Shown piece by piece: positions 25,793 to 35,098 of a stretch of 64,000 bases of DNA (position 1 is the first letter of the stretch; the number at the start of each line of letters is the position of its first letter). The translations under genes and the position numbers were made by a program. Source of the DNA: Microbacterium sp. BK668. Lineage in GTDB: Bacteria; Actinomycetota; Actinomycetes; Actinomycetales; Microbacteriaceae. Where the stretch lies: positions 1,922,001-1,986,000 of the forward strand of contig NZ_SNWG01000001.1 of NCBI RefSeq assembly GCF_004362195.1. Reading direction: 5' to 3'. Under the pieces are notes generated by a model that did not search any database, was not told where the DNA came from, and saw only the letters and a program-made list of their open reading frames with translations.

Positions 25793-27168
25793 CCGGATTC
25801 AGCCACCTCGAGGCCGGAACATCCGAGGCGCTGTGGCGTGCGGAGCTGTCGCGGCGACGGCTCCGACCTCTCGACACCTCCTTCGACGTGCTCATCGTCG
25901 TCGCCGCGCACCCCGATGACGAGACTCTGGGAGCGAGCGGGTTGATGCGGCGCGCGGCGCGGTCGGGGGGCCGTGTCATCGTCGCCGTGGCGAGCGACGG
26001 CGAGGCCTCGCATCCGGGCTCTCCGACCCACGATGCTGCCGCGCTCGCTCGCCGGCGGCGGGAGGAGGTGCGCAGAGCGGTTGCTCACGTCGCTCCGGAC
26101 GCCGAGGTGCTGTTCTTCGGGCTCCCCGACGGCCGGCTGGCGAGCGCGAAGGCTTCGCTCGCGAATCACCTGACGGCGATGTTCGACCGTGTGCGAGCCA
26201 CCAGTGCGCGGCGGGTGCTCGTGGCTGCACCGTGGGCGCAGGACCGCCACGGTGACCATCGCGCCGTCGCCGAGACCTCCGGCGACGTCGCCGGGCGTCG
26301 CCGATTCCGCTACGTCGAGTATCCGATCTGGGCCTGGCACTGGGGCGTGCCGGATGACCTGCCGTGGGAGCGCATGGTCGCGCTGGCACTCACCGACGAG
26401 GAGCAGCGGGCCAAGCGCCATGCGCTCGCCGTGCACAGCTCGCAGACGGAGCCGCTCTCGGATCAGCCGGGGGACGAGCCACTGCTCCACGAGGGCATGC
26501 AGGCGCACTTCCACCGTCCTGTCGAGCTCTTCGTCGAAGCCGAGGTCGCGCAGGCGAGAGGACAGAGCCTGGATGCCGCGTGGTTCGACGACTTCTACCG
26601 CCGCAACGGCGCCGACCCGTGGGGGTTCGAGACGCGCTGGTACGAGGAGCGCAAGCGGGCCCTCCTGCTGGCGGCGCTTCCGACCGCCGAGCTCGGCGAC
26701 GTCTTGGAGATCGGCTGCGCGTCGGGACTGCTCACGCGCGACCTCAGCCGGCGCGCTCGGCATGTGCTGGCGATGGATGCCGCGACCACCGCCGTCGAGA
26801 CGGCAAGGCGCCGGCTCGGCGGCGAGACCAGGGTGACGGTGCGGCAGGGGAGCGTGCCGGCGGACTGGCCGACGGGGCGGTTCGACACCATCGTCTTCTC
26901 GGAGGTCGGCTACTACCTCGCGCCGGACGATCTGCGCCGGACGCTCGCGCTGATCGAGGCATCCCTCTCGGCGGACGGATGCGTCGTCGCCTGCCACTGG
27001 CGCCATCCCGTCGCCGCGTATCCGCAGACGGGCGACGACGTCCACGACGCGCTGCGTGCCGTCGCCGCGTGGGAGGTCGTCGCCTCGCACGTGGAGCGGG
27101 ACTTCATCCTCGACGTGTTCACGCGCCGGCCTGCGCGATCCGTCGCTGAGCGGGAGGGTCTGCTGTGA
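25789..27168 (+). CDS. Bifunctional PIG-L deacetylase / SAM methyltransferase
   Basis: A 459-residue two-domain protein. The N-terminal half is a PIG-L (GlcNAc deacetylase-like) zinc enzyme: AAHPDDETLG holds the metal-binding His-Pro-Asp-Asp, and DRHGDHRAV supplies the second metal/catalytic His. The C-terminal half, from about residue 260, is a class I SAM methyltransferase with motif I VLEIGCASGLLT and the acidic strand end MDAATTAVE. It probably deacetylates and methylates the same sugar-containing or small substrate. It is translationally coupled to the acyl-CoA dehydrogenase-like gene before it and the glycosyltransferase after it. Confidence 0.9.
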   Translation: MTGFSHLEAGTSEALWRAELSRRRLRPLDTSFDVLIVVAAHPDDETLGASGLMRRAARSGGRVIVAVASDGEASHPGSPTHDAAALARRRREEVRRAVAHVAPDAEVLFFGLPDGRLASAKASLANHLTAMFDRVRATSARRVLVAAPWAQDRHGDHRAVAETSGDVAGRRRFRYVEYPIWAWHWGVPDDLPWERMVALALTDEEQRAKRHALAVHSSQTEPLSDQPGDEPLLHEGMQAHFHRPVELFVEAEVAQARGQSLDAAWFDDFYRRNGADPWGFETRWYEERKRALLLAALPTAELGDVLEIGCASGLLTRDLSRRARHVLAMDAATTAVETARRRLGGETRVTVRQGSVPADWPTGRFDTIVFSEVGYYLAPDDLRRTLALIEASLSADGCVVACHWRHPVAAYPQTGDDVHDALRAVAAWEVVASHVERDFILDVFTRRPARSVAEREGLL

Positions 27169-27899
27169 GCCGGGAGCCGGCCGCTGCGATGGCCGTCGTC
27201 GTTCCGGTCCGCGACGAGGAGGCGCTGCTCGCGGCATCCCTCTTCGCCCTCGCCGATGCCGTAGAGGTGGCCGCCCGGGCCGGTATCCGGACGGAAGTGC
27301 GGGTCGTGCTCGACCGGTGCAGCGACTCCTCGGAGGACGTCGCACGGGCCTTCCCGTTCCCTGTTCTCTTCTCGGGCGAGGGGCGGGTGGGTGCCGCCCG
27401 CGCGCTCGGAGTGGCCGACGCTCTCGACTCGCTCCGCGGCGTTCCACGCTCCCGGGTCTGGATCACGAACACGGACGCCGATTCCCGCGTGCCGCGCAAC
27501 TGGCTGACCCACTTCCGCGAGATCTCCCGTCGCGCCGACGTGTGCCTCGGAACCGTGCGCCCCGAATTCGCCGATCTGACGCCGCAGCAGCGCTCCATCT
27601 GGCTGCGCACGCACATCCGCGGTCGGCCGGCCGGCAATGTCCACGGTGCGAACCTCGGCCTCAGCGCCGCCCACTATGTCGCCGTCGGAGGCTTCGCGCC
27701 GCTCGGCGAGCACGAGGACGTCGACCTCGTCGCCCGGTGCCGCAACGCCGGCGCCCTCGTCGCGGTGAGCGACGAGGCGGAGGTGATCACATCGGGACGC
27801 ACCACGGGTCGCACGCCCGGCGGGTACTCCGGGTTCCTCCGGCGCCAGCGAGCCGACCTCGAGGAGCTCGGGTCGCGCGGATCCTCCGTCGATCCGTAG
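27165..27899 (+). CDS. Family 2 glycosyltransferase
   Basis: A 244-residue GT-A type transferase. AVVVPVRDEEALL is the nucleotide-sugar strand, ITNTDADSRVP the metal-binding DxD, and GGFAPLGEHEDVDLVARC the acceptor-site ED motif. There are no membrane helices, so it is probably cytoplasmic. The GTG start overlaps the preceding stop (GTGA). With the deacetylase-methyltransferase and the dehydrogenase-like protein it likely modifies one glycosylated metabolite or cell-surface precursor; the substrate is unknown. Confidence 0.88.
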   Translation: MSREPAAAMAVVVPVRDEEALLAASLFALADAVEVAARAGIRTEVRVVLDRCSDSSEDVARAFPFPVLFSGEGRVGAARALGVADALDSLRGVPRSRVWITNTDADSRVPRNWLTHFREISRRADVCLGTVRPEFADLTPQQRSIWLRTHIRGRPAGNVHGANLGLSAAHYVAVGGFAPLGEHEDVDLVARCRNAGALVAVSDEAEVITSGRTTGRTPGGYSGFLRRQRADLEELGSRGSSVDP

Positions 27900-27933
27900 C
27901 GGCGCCGCAGCCCGCGCGCGTACTGTCGCGGTC

Positions 27934-28734
27934 ATGGACCAGCCGCGCCTTGCCAAGAAGCCCTACGAACGCGAACTCCACCGGCTCCAGGCGGAGCTGG
28001 TCGACATGCAGGGCTGGGTGCAGGCGTCGGGTGCGCGGATCGTGGTGATCTTCGAGGGACGGGATGCCGCGGGCAAAGGCTCGACGATCAAACGCGTCGC
28101 CGAGTACCTCAACCCCAGGGTGACGCGGATCGTCGCCCTTCCCGCCCCCACCGAGCGCGAGAGGGGTCAGTGGTACTTCCAGCGGTACGTCCCCCACCTC
28201 CCCGCCGCGGGGGAGATCGTGCTCATGGACCGGTCCTGGTACAACCGCGCCGGCGTCGAGCACGTCATGGGCTACTGCACCAACGTCGAGTACCACCGGT
28301 TCCTGCATCAGGCGCCGATCTTCGAGCGGCTGCTCGTGGAGGACGGCATCATTCTGCTGAAGTACTGGTTCAGCGTCTCGCCGGACGAGCAGGAGAGGCG
28401 GTTCCGCTCGCGCGCGCAAGACCCGATGCGTCGCTGGAAGCTGAGTCCGAACGACGTGCTGTCGATCACGCGGTGGGAGGACTATTCGCGCGCGAAGGAC
28501 ACGATGTTCGTGCACACAGACATCCCGGAAGCCCCGTGGTTCGAGGTCCCGTCCGTCGACAAGCGGCGCAGCCGGATCAACATGATCACGCACCTGCTGT
28601 CGAGGATCCCGTACGGAGAGGTCGAGCCGGAACCCGTCGAGATCCCGACCCGGCCCGAGTCGCGCGGCTACGAGCGACCGCCTCGGAATCTCGAGAACTA
28701 CGTGCCGGACGCCGCCGCCGGCCTGGAGGGCTGA
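27934..28734 (+). CDS. ppk2: Polyphosphate kinase 2
   Basis: A 266-residue PPK2-family kinase, which uses polyphosphate to phosphorylate nucleotides (typically GDP/ADP). Walker A is FEGRDAAGKGSTI; Walker B and the lid are LMDRSWYNRAGVEHVMGY; the family block RRFRSRAQDPMRRWKLSP follows, with the terminal KRRSRINMITHLL helix. Length is normal for a one-domain class I enzyme. It begins 34 bases after the glycosyltransferase with only weak ribosome-site sequence. It converges with the alcohol dehydrogenase gene. Confidence 0.95.
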   Translation: MDQPRLAKKPYERELHRLQAELVDMQGWVQASGARIVVIFEGRDAAGKGSTIKRVAEYLNPRVTRIVALPAPTERERGQWYFQRYVPHLPAAGEIVLMDRSWYNRAGVEHVMGYCTNVEYHRFLHQAPIFERLLVEDGIILLKYWFSVSPDEQERRFRSRAQDPMRRWKLSPNDVLSITRWEDYSRAKDTMFVHTDIPEAPWFEVPSVDKRRSRINMITHLLSRIPYGEVEPEPVEIPTRPESRGYERPPRNLENYVPDAAAGLEG

Positions 28735-28749
28735 CGGCGGCGCGCTCGC

Positions 28750-29784
28750 TCACGCCTCGACGACGTCCGCCGTCTCGTAGGTGAAGACGAGCCGCGCGGG
28801 AACCGTGCCGGCGAGGACCTCCTCCACCGAGGCGTTCACCTCCTCCAGCTCACGCGTCTCGGTGACGACGCGCGTGCGGCCGGCGGCGTGGAGGGCGAAG
28901 ACCTCGACGAGGTCCTGACGCGTCCCGACGATGGAGCCGATGACGCTGATGCCCTTGAGCACCGTGTCGAAGATCGGAAGTGTGATCGTCCCGTCCGCGG
29001 GAAGGGAGACCAGCACGAGCCGGCCGCCGCGGTTCAGGGATTCGAACGCCTGGTCGAAGACCGACGGCGCGACCGCGAGCACGATCGCCGCGTCCGCTCC
29101 GCCGAGCGACCGGATCGCCTCGACGGGGTCGCCCTTCGAGGCATCCACCACGTGATCGGCGCCGAGCTCGGACGCGAGCGCCAGCTTCTCGGCGCTGATG
29201 TCCACCGCGATGACGATCGCGCCCACGAGGCGCGCGTACTGCACCGCGAGGTGCCCGAGGCCGCCGATGCCGAAGACGGCGACCGTCTCTCCCGGCGTGA
29301 TGTGCGCGTTCTTGATCGCGGCGTACGTCGTCACGCCGGCGCAGGTCAGGGGAGCGGCGTCGAGCGGGGTCACCCCATCGGGCACCGGGACGGCGAATCG
29401 CGCGTCGGCGAGCATGTACTCGGCGTACCCGCCGTCCACGCCGTAGCCGTTGTTGTACTGCTGCTCGCACAGGTTCTCGCGCCCGTCGACGCAGAAGCGG
29501 CACTCCCCGCAGGCGTGCCCGAGCCACGGCATGGCGACCCGCTGCCCGACCGTGCGACTGGTGACGCCGTCACCGAGCTGCTCGATGATCCCCACCCCTT
29601 CGTGGCCCGGCACGAGCGGGAGCCCGGGCTTGACCGGCCAGTCGCCGCGCATCGCGTGGATGTCGGTGTGACAGAGTCCGCAGGCTTCGAGCCTGACGAG
29701 GACCTGCCCGGGACCCGGCACGGGGATCGCGCGCTCCTCGACCTGTGCTGCTGCTCCGAAGGACGGGACGACCGCTGCCCTCAT
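28750..29784 (-). CDS. adhP: Zinc-dependent alcohol dehydrogenase
   Basis: A 344-residue NAD-dependent medium-chain alcohol dehydrogenase. CGLCHTDIHA and GHEGVGII supply the catalytic zinc ligands; the structural zinc site is CGECRFCVDGRENLC; GIGGLGHLAVQYA is the NAD loop, followed by acidic Asp at IAVDIS. The length and order match bacterial AdhP/AdhT ethanol dehydrogenases. ATG 29784 is near the inverted repeat at 29805-29820. It is a single-gene unit. Confidence 0.93.
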   Translation of the reverse strand: MRAAVVPSFGAAAQVEERAIPVPGPGQVLVRLEACGLCHTDIHAMRGDWPVKPGLPLVPGHEGVGIIEQLGDGVTSRTVGQRVAMPWLGHACGECRFCVDGRENLCEQQYNNGYGVDGGYAEYMLADARFAVPVPDGVTPLDAAPLTCAGVTTYAAIKNAHITPGETVAVFGIGGLGHLAVQYARLVGAIVIAVDISAEKLALASELGADHVVDASKGDPVEAIRSLGGADAAIVLAVAPSVFDQAFESLNRGGRLVLVSLPADGTITLPIFDTVLKGISVIGSIVGTRQDLVEVFALHAAGRTRVVTETRELEEVNASVEEVLAGTVPARLVFTYETADVVEA

Positions 29785-29804
29785 TTTCTGCTCCTCATCT
29801 GGAT

Positions 29805-29820
29805 GACTGTGCGCTCAGTC
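29805..29820. promoter_or_regulatory. Inverted repeat upstream of the alcohol dehydrogenase
   Basis: GACTG (29805-29809) and CAGTC (29816-29820) are separated by 6 bases and lie 21 bases upstream of the adhP start. The size and spacing suit a TetR-type operator, but no regulator gene is adjacent. Confidence 0.3.
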
Positions 29821-29872
29821 TTTCCGCCGGATGAGGCTGGATGCAGGACGTTGGTCCCGCGAGGCGGGGGCC

Positions 29873-31843
29873 CTACCAGGGTTCTCCCCGGCCCCGCAGG
29901 GACCGACTGAGACTCTGCAGGAGCAGCAGGAGACCGCCGAGACCGAGCACCGCCCCGAGGAAGGAGAACGCCGGAACGGTCTCGGTGAGCATCGGACCCG
30001 AATCGCTCACGCTCAGCAGGACGCCGGCGATCACGAGGGTGATGCCGACCGTCGTGATCGTCACGCGGGAGACGAGGCTGTCCACCCACGACCGCTCGGG
30101 CGCGCTCTCGAACAGGCGCATGCGAAGCGAGAAGGTGCCCTCGTCGAGCGCGCGCGAGATGCTCTCGACGCGGCGGCCGATCCGGCGGGCGCTCTCGACG
30201 AAGATGACCGCCTGCGTCTGCGCGCTGATCGCCGCCTCCTTGAGAGACACGGCGCGGAGGGCGACCGACGGCGCGAGGGAGAGCCCGCGGGCGGTGAGGT
30301 CGTAGTCGGGCTGCAGGAGCCGGAGCGTGCCGTCGAGGGAGCCGAGGGTGCGGAAGACGAGCAGCAGGGGAGGGGGGATCGCGAGGCGGTGGTGCCGCAG
30401 TGCGTCCACGAGCAGCCGGAAGAGGTTGTCGTTGGTCGGGCTGTTGCGCACGCGGGTGATGACCCTCCCGATGTCGCGCTGCAGCGCCGCCTTGTCGAGC
30501 GATTCGCCGTGCGCGCACATCAGCAGCACGAGGTCGGTGGCCGCGGCATCCTCTTCATTCGAGATGGCGAGGAGGAGCGGGACGAGCAGGCGGCGGAGGC
30601 TCTTCTCGACGATGCCGACCGCACCGAAGTCGATCAGCGTGACCGGTCGCGGCTCCCCGTCCGGCCCTGGCGCGCCGAGGATGAGATTCCCCGGATGCAG
30701 GTCGGCGTGGAAGACCCCGCGGAGGAGGACCTGGTCGAGGACGGCGGAGACGATCCGATCGGCGATCTCGGACGGGTCCTCCTTGTCCAGTGCGAGGGAC
30801 GAGACGTGGCTGAAGGCGGTGCCCTTCACGCGTTCCTGCACCAGCATCCGCTGCGTCGAGTACTCCGGGTAGCCGCGCGGGATGCGCAGCGCCGCGCGTG
30901 AGCCGGACGGGTCGCGGAGCATCTCGGCGTTGTGGAGCTCGTTGAGGTAGTCGAGCTCCTCGTAGAGTCCGCGCGCGAAGGTCTCGACGAGGGCCGAGGC
31001 GCCGTACTCCTTCGCCCAGCTCGTGCGCCGTTCGAGGTCGGCGGCGAGGCGGCGGAGGATGTCGAGGTCGGTCGTCACCTGCCGGCGGGCCCGCGGGCGC
31101 TGGATCTTCACGACGACCGAGGAGCCGTCGCGCAGCGTCGCCGCGTGCACCTGCGCGACGGAGGCCGCCGCGAGCGGTTCCTGGTCGATCTCGCGGAACA
31201 CCTCCGAGATCGGCACTCGAAGCTCGGCGCGGATGGCGGCCTCCGCTTCGGCCCAGGGGATCGGCGTCGACTCCATCTGCAGGGTCGAGAGCGCCTCCAC
31301 GACGTCGCGGGGGAGGATGTCGTCTCGCGTGGAGAGCACCTGCCCGAGCTTGACGAACGTCACTCCCGCGTCGTTCATGGCGGAGACCAGCCGTGCCGGG
31401 AGGTCCCGGGCCGCCGTGCGAGGTGCGCCGAAGATCGCGAGGCCGTGCCGTGAGGCGATCGACAGGATCTGGGCGTAGCGGCGGGCGCGGTCGCGCCGGC
31501 GGAAGGCCTCCCGCACGGACGTCACGGGGTTGCGACGGGGATGCGTCGGCCACGCGAACTCGAGCGTCACGACGCACACGACGACAGCGGCGAACAGCCA
31601 GCCGAGGGTCAGGGCCAGGAACGACAGGGCGATCGGCGTGTCTGCGACGAGTCGATCGCCGCTGAGCACTCCGGCGGCGCGCAGGGCCCACGCCGCCATC
31701 GGCAGGGCGGCCAGGAAGACGACGAGCGCCGTGATGCCCGTGCGCACCCATCCGACCGAGCGGTCGAGGAGGCGGCGCGACGCCCAGGCGGCCAGCCCGG
31801 CGAATCCGAGCGCGAACAATGCGAAGACGAGCCAATACGGCAT
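29873..31843 (-). CDS. ABC1/AarF/UbiB-family atypical kinase
   Basis: A 656-residue membrane-associated protein. It opens with three hydrophobic helices (residues 1-95), followed by the ABC1 kinase-like domain: the family KxGQ motif as VKLGQVLSTRDD, an Ala-rich loop AAASVAQVHAA, VVVKIQRP with the ATP-binding Lys, FHADLHPGN catalytic loop and LIDFGAVG metal site. The C terminus ends with two further membrane helices. Relatives support ubiquinone or other lipid handling by an unknown reaction; actinobacteria use menaquinone, so the substrate is open. It is a single gene. Confidence 0.9.
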   Translation of the reverse strand: MPYWLVFALFALGFAGLAAWASRRLLDRSVGWVRTGITALVVFLAALPMAAWALRAAGVLSGDRLVADTPIALSFLALTLGWLFAAVVVCVVTLEFAWPTHPRRNPVTSVREAFRRRDRARRYAQILSIASRHGLAIFGAPRTAARDLPARLVSAMNDAGVTFVKLGQVLSTRDDILPRDVVEALSTLQMESTPIPWAEAEAAIRAELRVPISEVFREIDQEPLAAASVAQVHAATLRDGSSVVVKIQRPRARRQVTTDLDILRRLAADLERRTSWAKEYGASALVETFARGLYEELDYLNELHNAEMLRDPSGSRAALRIPRGYPEYSTQRMLVQERVKGTAFSHVSSLALDKEDPSEIADRIVSAVLDQVLLRGVFHADLHPGNLILGAPGPDGEPRPVTLIDFGAVGIVEKSLRRLLVPLLLAISNEEDAAATDLVLLMCAHGESLDKAALQRDIGRVITRVRNSPTNDNLFRLLVDALRHHRLAIPPPLLLVFRTLGSLDGTLRLLQPDYDLTARGLSLAPSVALRAVSLKEAAISAQTQAVIFVESARRIGRRVESISRALDEGTFSLRMRLFESAPERSWVDSLVSRVTITTVGITLVIAGVLLSVSDSGPMLTETVPAFSFLGAVLGLGGLLLLLQSLSRSLRGRGEPW

Positions 31844-31961
31844 GGCTGGATTCTTTCAGTCGAGAGAGCCGGATGAGCACGTTCGACGGATTCCGTATCG
31901 ACTCCGCGCGTCGATGCGGCCGCATCAGCGCTGCCCGCCCCGCGGCATCCCATCGACTCCG

Positions 31962-32009
31962 TAGTGAATTTTCAGGAACTGAGGTATAAAATGCAGTAAC
32001 TGCAAGTTA
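31962..32009 (+). promoter_or_regulatory. Promoter with overlapping palindromes of the ABC exporter operon
   Basis: TATAAA at 31985-31990 is a good -10, with a poor -35 (TAGTGA, 31962-31967) 17 bases upstream. Just downstream lie two overlapping palindromes, TGCAGT-A-ACTGCA (31992-32004) and TAACT-GCA-AGTTA (31997-32009), placed where a bound repressor would block transcription. The TetR gene at the operon's end is the obvious candidate. A ribosome site GAAAGGA precedes ATG 32026. Confidence 0.55.
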
Positions 32010-32025
32010 GCCGGAAAGGATCGCC

Positions 32026-32751
32026 ATGACCTCCTCTGTCCCCCTCGTCCTGCGCGCGGAGGAGGTGACCCGCGTGTACGGCCGCGGCGATGCCGCCTTC
32101 CATGCGCTGCGCGGCGTCACCCTCGACGTGCGGCGCGGCGAGTCGCTCGCCATCGTCGGCAAGTCCGGCTCGGGCAAGTCGACCCTCATGCACCTGCTCG
32201 CCCTGCTCGATCGCCCGACGACGGGACGGATCGAGATCGAGGGAAGGGATGCCGCGCGCCTGCGCGAGCGCGAGCTGAACCTGCTGCGCAACGCCACGTT
32301 CGGCTTCGTCTTCCAGCAGTTCTTCCTCACCGCCGGGCAGACCGTGCTCGACAACGTCAGCCTCCCCCTCGTCATCGCCGGAGTCGCGCCCCGCGAGCGC
32401 CGGCGCCGCACGATGGAGGCGCTCGACGCGCTGGGACTCGCCGACAAGGCGCGCAACCGCGCCGGTGACCTCTCCGGCGGGCAGAAGCAGCGCGTCGTCA
32501 TAGCCCGGGCGCTCGTCAACGAGCCGCAGGTCATCTTCGCCGACGAGCCGACGGGCAACCTCGACTCGGCCACGGGGGCGCAGGTCGAAGACATCCTCTT
32601 CCGCCTGCAGCGCGAGCGCGGCATCACCCTCGTCGTCGTGACGCACGACGCTCAGCTCGCGGCGCGGTGCGATCGCGCCGTGACGATCGCCGACGGACTG
32701 ATCGCCGTCGGCTCCGCATCCGAGGCCGCGACGGCGGGAAGAATCCGATGA
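32026..32751 (+). CDS. ABC transporter ATP-binding protein (MacB/LolD type)
   Basis: A 241-residue ATPase with Walker A GKSGSGKST, Q-loop QQFFLT, signature LSGGQKQRVVIARAL, Walker B VIFADEPTGNLD and the switch His in VVVTHD. The NLDSATG ending is typical of MacB/LolD-type export systems that partner FtsX-like permeases. It is coupled by ATGA overlap to the permease gene. The promoter carries palindromes that probably bind the TetR regulator encoded third. It likely powers export of a drug, peptide or lipid. Confidence 0.95.
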   Translation: MTSSVPLVLRAEEVTRVYGRGDAAFHALRGVTLDVRRGESLAIVGKSGSGKSTLMHLLALLDRPTTGRIEIEGRDAARLRERELNLLRNATFGFVFQQFFLTAGQTVLDNVSLPLVIAGVAPRERRRRTMEALDALGLADKARNRAGDLSGGQKQRVVIARALVNEPQVIFADEPTGNLDSATGAQVEDILFRLQRERGITLVVVTHDAQLAARCDRAVTIADGLIAVGSASEAATAGRIR

Positions 32752-34040
32752 AGACCGCAGACATCGTCCGCAATGCGGCGCGCAACTCCTTCCGCAGCAA
32801 GCTGCGCACGACCCTCACGGTACTGAGCCTCTTCGTAGGAGCCTTCACCCTGACCCTCACGACGGCGCTGGGTGCGGGCGTCAACGACTACGTCGAGCGT
32901 CAGGTCGCCTCGCTGAGCTCGGGCGACGTGCTCCTCGTCTCGCCGGCGGCCTCGGTCGACACAGGCGAGGGACCGGCCGAATACGATCCCGACGGTCGGC
33001 AGCAGTCCGGACAGGCGAACCCCCTCGGCTCGAGCACCCTGCTCAACGAGGAGGACATCGAGGCGATCGAGGGGATCTCCGGCGTCGACCGGGTCGAAGC
33101 GGTCAGTCAGATCGCCGTGGACTGGATCGAGGCGTCCGACGGCGCGCGCTACGAGCTGACGGTCAACCCGACGTCGTCGATCGGGCAGAGCGACCTGATC
33201 GCGGGGCGTCAGCTCGATCAGGAGTCGAGCACCCCCGAGCTCGTCCTCCCCGAGGACTATGTGGACACTCTCGGGTTCTCGGACGCCGAGGATGCCGTGG
33301 GCGCCTCGGTGACACTCGGCTACACCGACGGAGCGGGGCAGGAGAAGGAGGTGGATGCCGAGGTGGTCGGCGTCGCCCGGGAGAGCCTCTTCGCCTCGGG
33401 CGCCGGCGCGAACAGCGAGCTCGTGCAGCAGGTGGCCGACGCCCAGGCGATCCCCGGGCAGCCGCAGGGGTGGCCGATCGCCGTCGCGTACCTCTCCGGC
33501 TCCGGCTCGGACGGGGCGGTGACGGAGGCCGACATCTCAGCCGTGAAGGCCGACCTCGCCGGCGACGACCTCGCGGGCCAGACGGTGGAGGACCAGCTCG
33601 GCGTCGTGCAGACGGTCATCAACGGGATCATCGGAGTGCTCAGCGCCTTCGCGATCGTCGCCCTCATCGCCGCGTCGTTCGGCATCGTGAACACCCTCCT
33701 CATGAGCGTGCAGGAGCGCACCCGAGAGATCGGCCTGATGAAGGCGATGGGGATGTCCAACGGGCGCGTCTTCGCGCTGTTCTCGTTCGAGGCGATCATC
33801 ATCGGCCTGCTCGGCGCGGCGATCGGCGCGCTCGCAGCGATCGGGGTCGGCTCGGCCATCGCCGGGGTCGCGGCCTCATCGGTCCTCTCCGGCCTGCCGG
33901 GACTGCAGATCCTGCTGTTCCAACCGGGGAACGTCATCGCCGTCATCCTCGTCGTGACGCTCATCGCGTTCCTGTCCGGTGTGCTGCCGGCGCGCCGCGC
34001 GGCGCGACAGGACCCGATCGAGTCGCTACGGTACGAGTGA
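32748..34040 (+). CDS. ABC transporter permease (FtsX/MacB type)
   Basis: A 430-residue permease: an N-terminal membrane helix at about 18-45 (TTLTVLSLFVGAFTLTLTT), a large extracellular MacB-type periplasmic core domain (about 50-280, rich in acidic residues), then three helices with the FtsX motif EIGLMKAMGMSNG between the first and second. It ends with the usual LPARRAARQDPIESLRYE. It is coupled to the ATPase before it; the TetR gene starts 18 bases after it. Confidence 0.93.
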   Translation: MKTADIVRNAARNSFRSKLRTTLTVLSLFVGAFTLTLTTALGAGVNDYVERQVASLSSGDVLLVSPAASVDTGEGPAEYDPDGRQQSGQANPLGSSTLLNEEDIEAIEGISGVDRVEAVSQIAVDWIEASDGARYELTVNPTSSIGQSDLIAGRQLDQESSTPELVLPEDYVDTLGFSDAEDAVGASVTLGYTDGAGQEKEVDAEVVGVARESLFASGAGANSELVQQVADAQAIPGQPQGWPIAVAYLSGSGSDGAVTEADISAVKADLAGDDLAGQTVEDQLGVVQTVINGIIGVLSAFAIVALIAASFGIVNTLLMSVQERTREIGLMKAMGMSNGRVFALFSFEAIIIGLLGAAIGALAAIGVGSAIAGVAASSVLSGLPGLQILLFQPGNVIAVILVVTLIAFLSGVLPARRAARQDPIESLRYE

Positions 34041-34058
34041 CCCGAGGAGCGCAGATCA

Positions 34059-34675
34059 TGTCGACCAGTCCGCCGCGCCGCCGCGACGCGATCGAGAAGT
34101 CGGCCGCGATCGAGCGGGCCGCCGTCGATCTCGTGCTCGAGCACGGATACGACGCCGTGACGGTCGACATGATCTGCGCCCGCGCCGGTGTGAGCCAGCG
34201 CACCTTCTTCAACCACTTCCGGACGAAGGATGCCGCGCTCGTCGGAGCCGATGCCCCCAGCCTCGATGAGCGGGCGGCCCGTGCCTTCATCGTCTCCACG
34301 GGCCCCCTACTTCTCGAGGCCGCGCAGCTCATCCGCATCGACCCCGGCGCGATGGCCGCCGACCCGGATCTCCTCGCGCGCCGCATCCGTGCCGTCGGGA
34401 CGAACCCGGTCCTCATGGCCCGGCAGATGGATCGCCTCGCCGAGCTCGAGCACGAGCTGGCCGACATCATCCACCTGCGCCTTCGGACGCAGCATCCGGA
34501 CGAACCCGACGAGGACCTCGTCGAGGAGGCCGAGATCATCACGCACATCCTCGCGGGAGTCATGCGGTACATCGCTCAATCGTGGGCGAAGCAGGTCGAG
34601 CGTGGCGACGCTCCCGCGATCGACCCGTCCACGATCGGGGACGCGCTCCAGCGAGCGCTTCGCCGACTCGCCTGA
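34059..34675 (+). CDS. TetR-family transcriptional regulator
   Basis: A 205-residue repressor with an N-terminal TetR HTH (DMICARAGVSQRTFFNHFRTKDA) and a helical ligand domain. GAGGAG lies about 12 bases before ATG 34059. Position in the ABC operon suggests it senses the exported compound and represses the operon through the palindromes at 31992-32009, which is inferred. A double hairpin follows. Confidence 0.92.
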
Positions 34676-34678
34676 GCC

Positions 34679-34716
34679 CTTTCCGCCTCGGAAAGTGCGC
34701 ATCGCCCGGGGGCGAT
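34679..34716. terminator. Double hairpin between convergent genes
   Basis: CTTTCCG/CGGAAAG (34679-34685 with 34689-34695) and ATCGCC/GGCGAT (34701-34706 with 34711-34716) are two perfect short stems between the convergent TetR and DUF7882-type genes, probably a bidirectional terminator. Confidence 0.55.
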
Positions 34717-34759
34717 CCGGATCAGCAGCGGCGCCCGGCCTCCCCCGGTGCGTCCCGCG

Positions 34760-35098
34760 TCAGCCGACGAGCGATTCCTCGTGGTCCGGATGGGTCTGGG
34801 GCATCGCCGGTTCCGGAACCAGGTACAGCCCGGACGGCGAGTTCGCCGTGATGGCCAGCGCCTCGATCCAGGCGGGGTTCAGCCGAGGCTGCCTGCCACC
34901 GTAGAACTTGTAGACGAGCGCGCATTGCGGGTGCATCCAGACCGTCGTGCGACCGTTACCGATGCTGGCGTCATCGCGCCACGAGAAGAAGAAGGATTCT
35001 CCTCGGCGGAGCTTGCTGCCGATCACCAGCTGCAGGTGCGCGAGGGCCCTGTCTTCGAAGTCGACCTTGATCGACGCTTCGTACGTGAACTTGCCCAT
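34760..35098 (-). CDS. DUF7882-type small protein
   Basis: A 112-residue conserved protein of Microbacteriaceae. The pattern VDFEDRALAHLQLVIGSKLR, RGESFFFSWRDD, TVWMHP and NSPSGLYLVPEP is characteristic of this family, often mislabelled as a DNA ligase in databases. No ligase motif is present. The function is unknown. Many genomes carry several paralogues. Confidence 0.8.
   Translation of the reverse strand: MGKFTYEASIKVDFEDRALAHLQLVIGSKLRRGESFFFSWRDDASIGNGRTTVWMHPQCALVYKFYGGRQPRLNPAWIEALAITANSPSGLYLVPEPAMPQTHPDHEESLVG

Noticed and set aside
34760..35098. ATP-dependent DNA ligase label for the 112-residue protein
   Set aside because: No ligase KxDG motif or size; the sequence is the DUF7882-type family that is commonly mislabelled.
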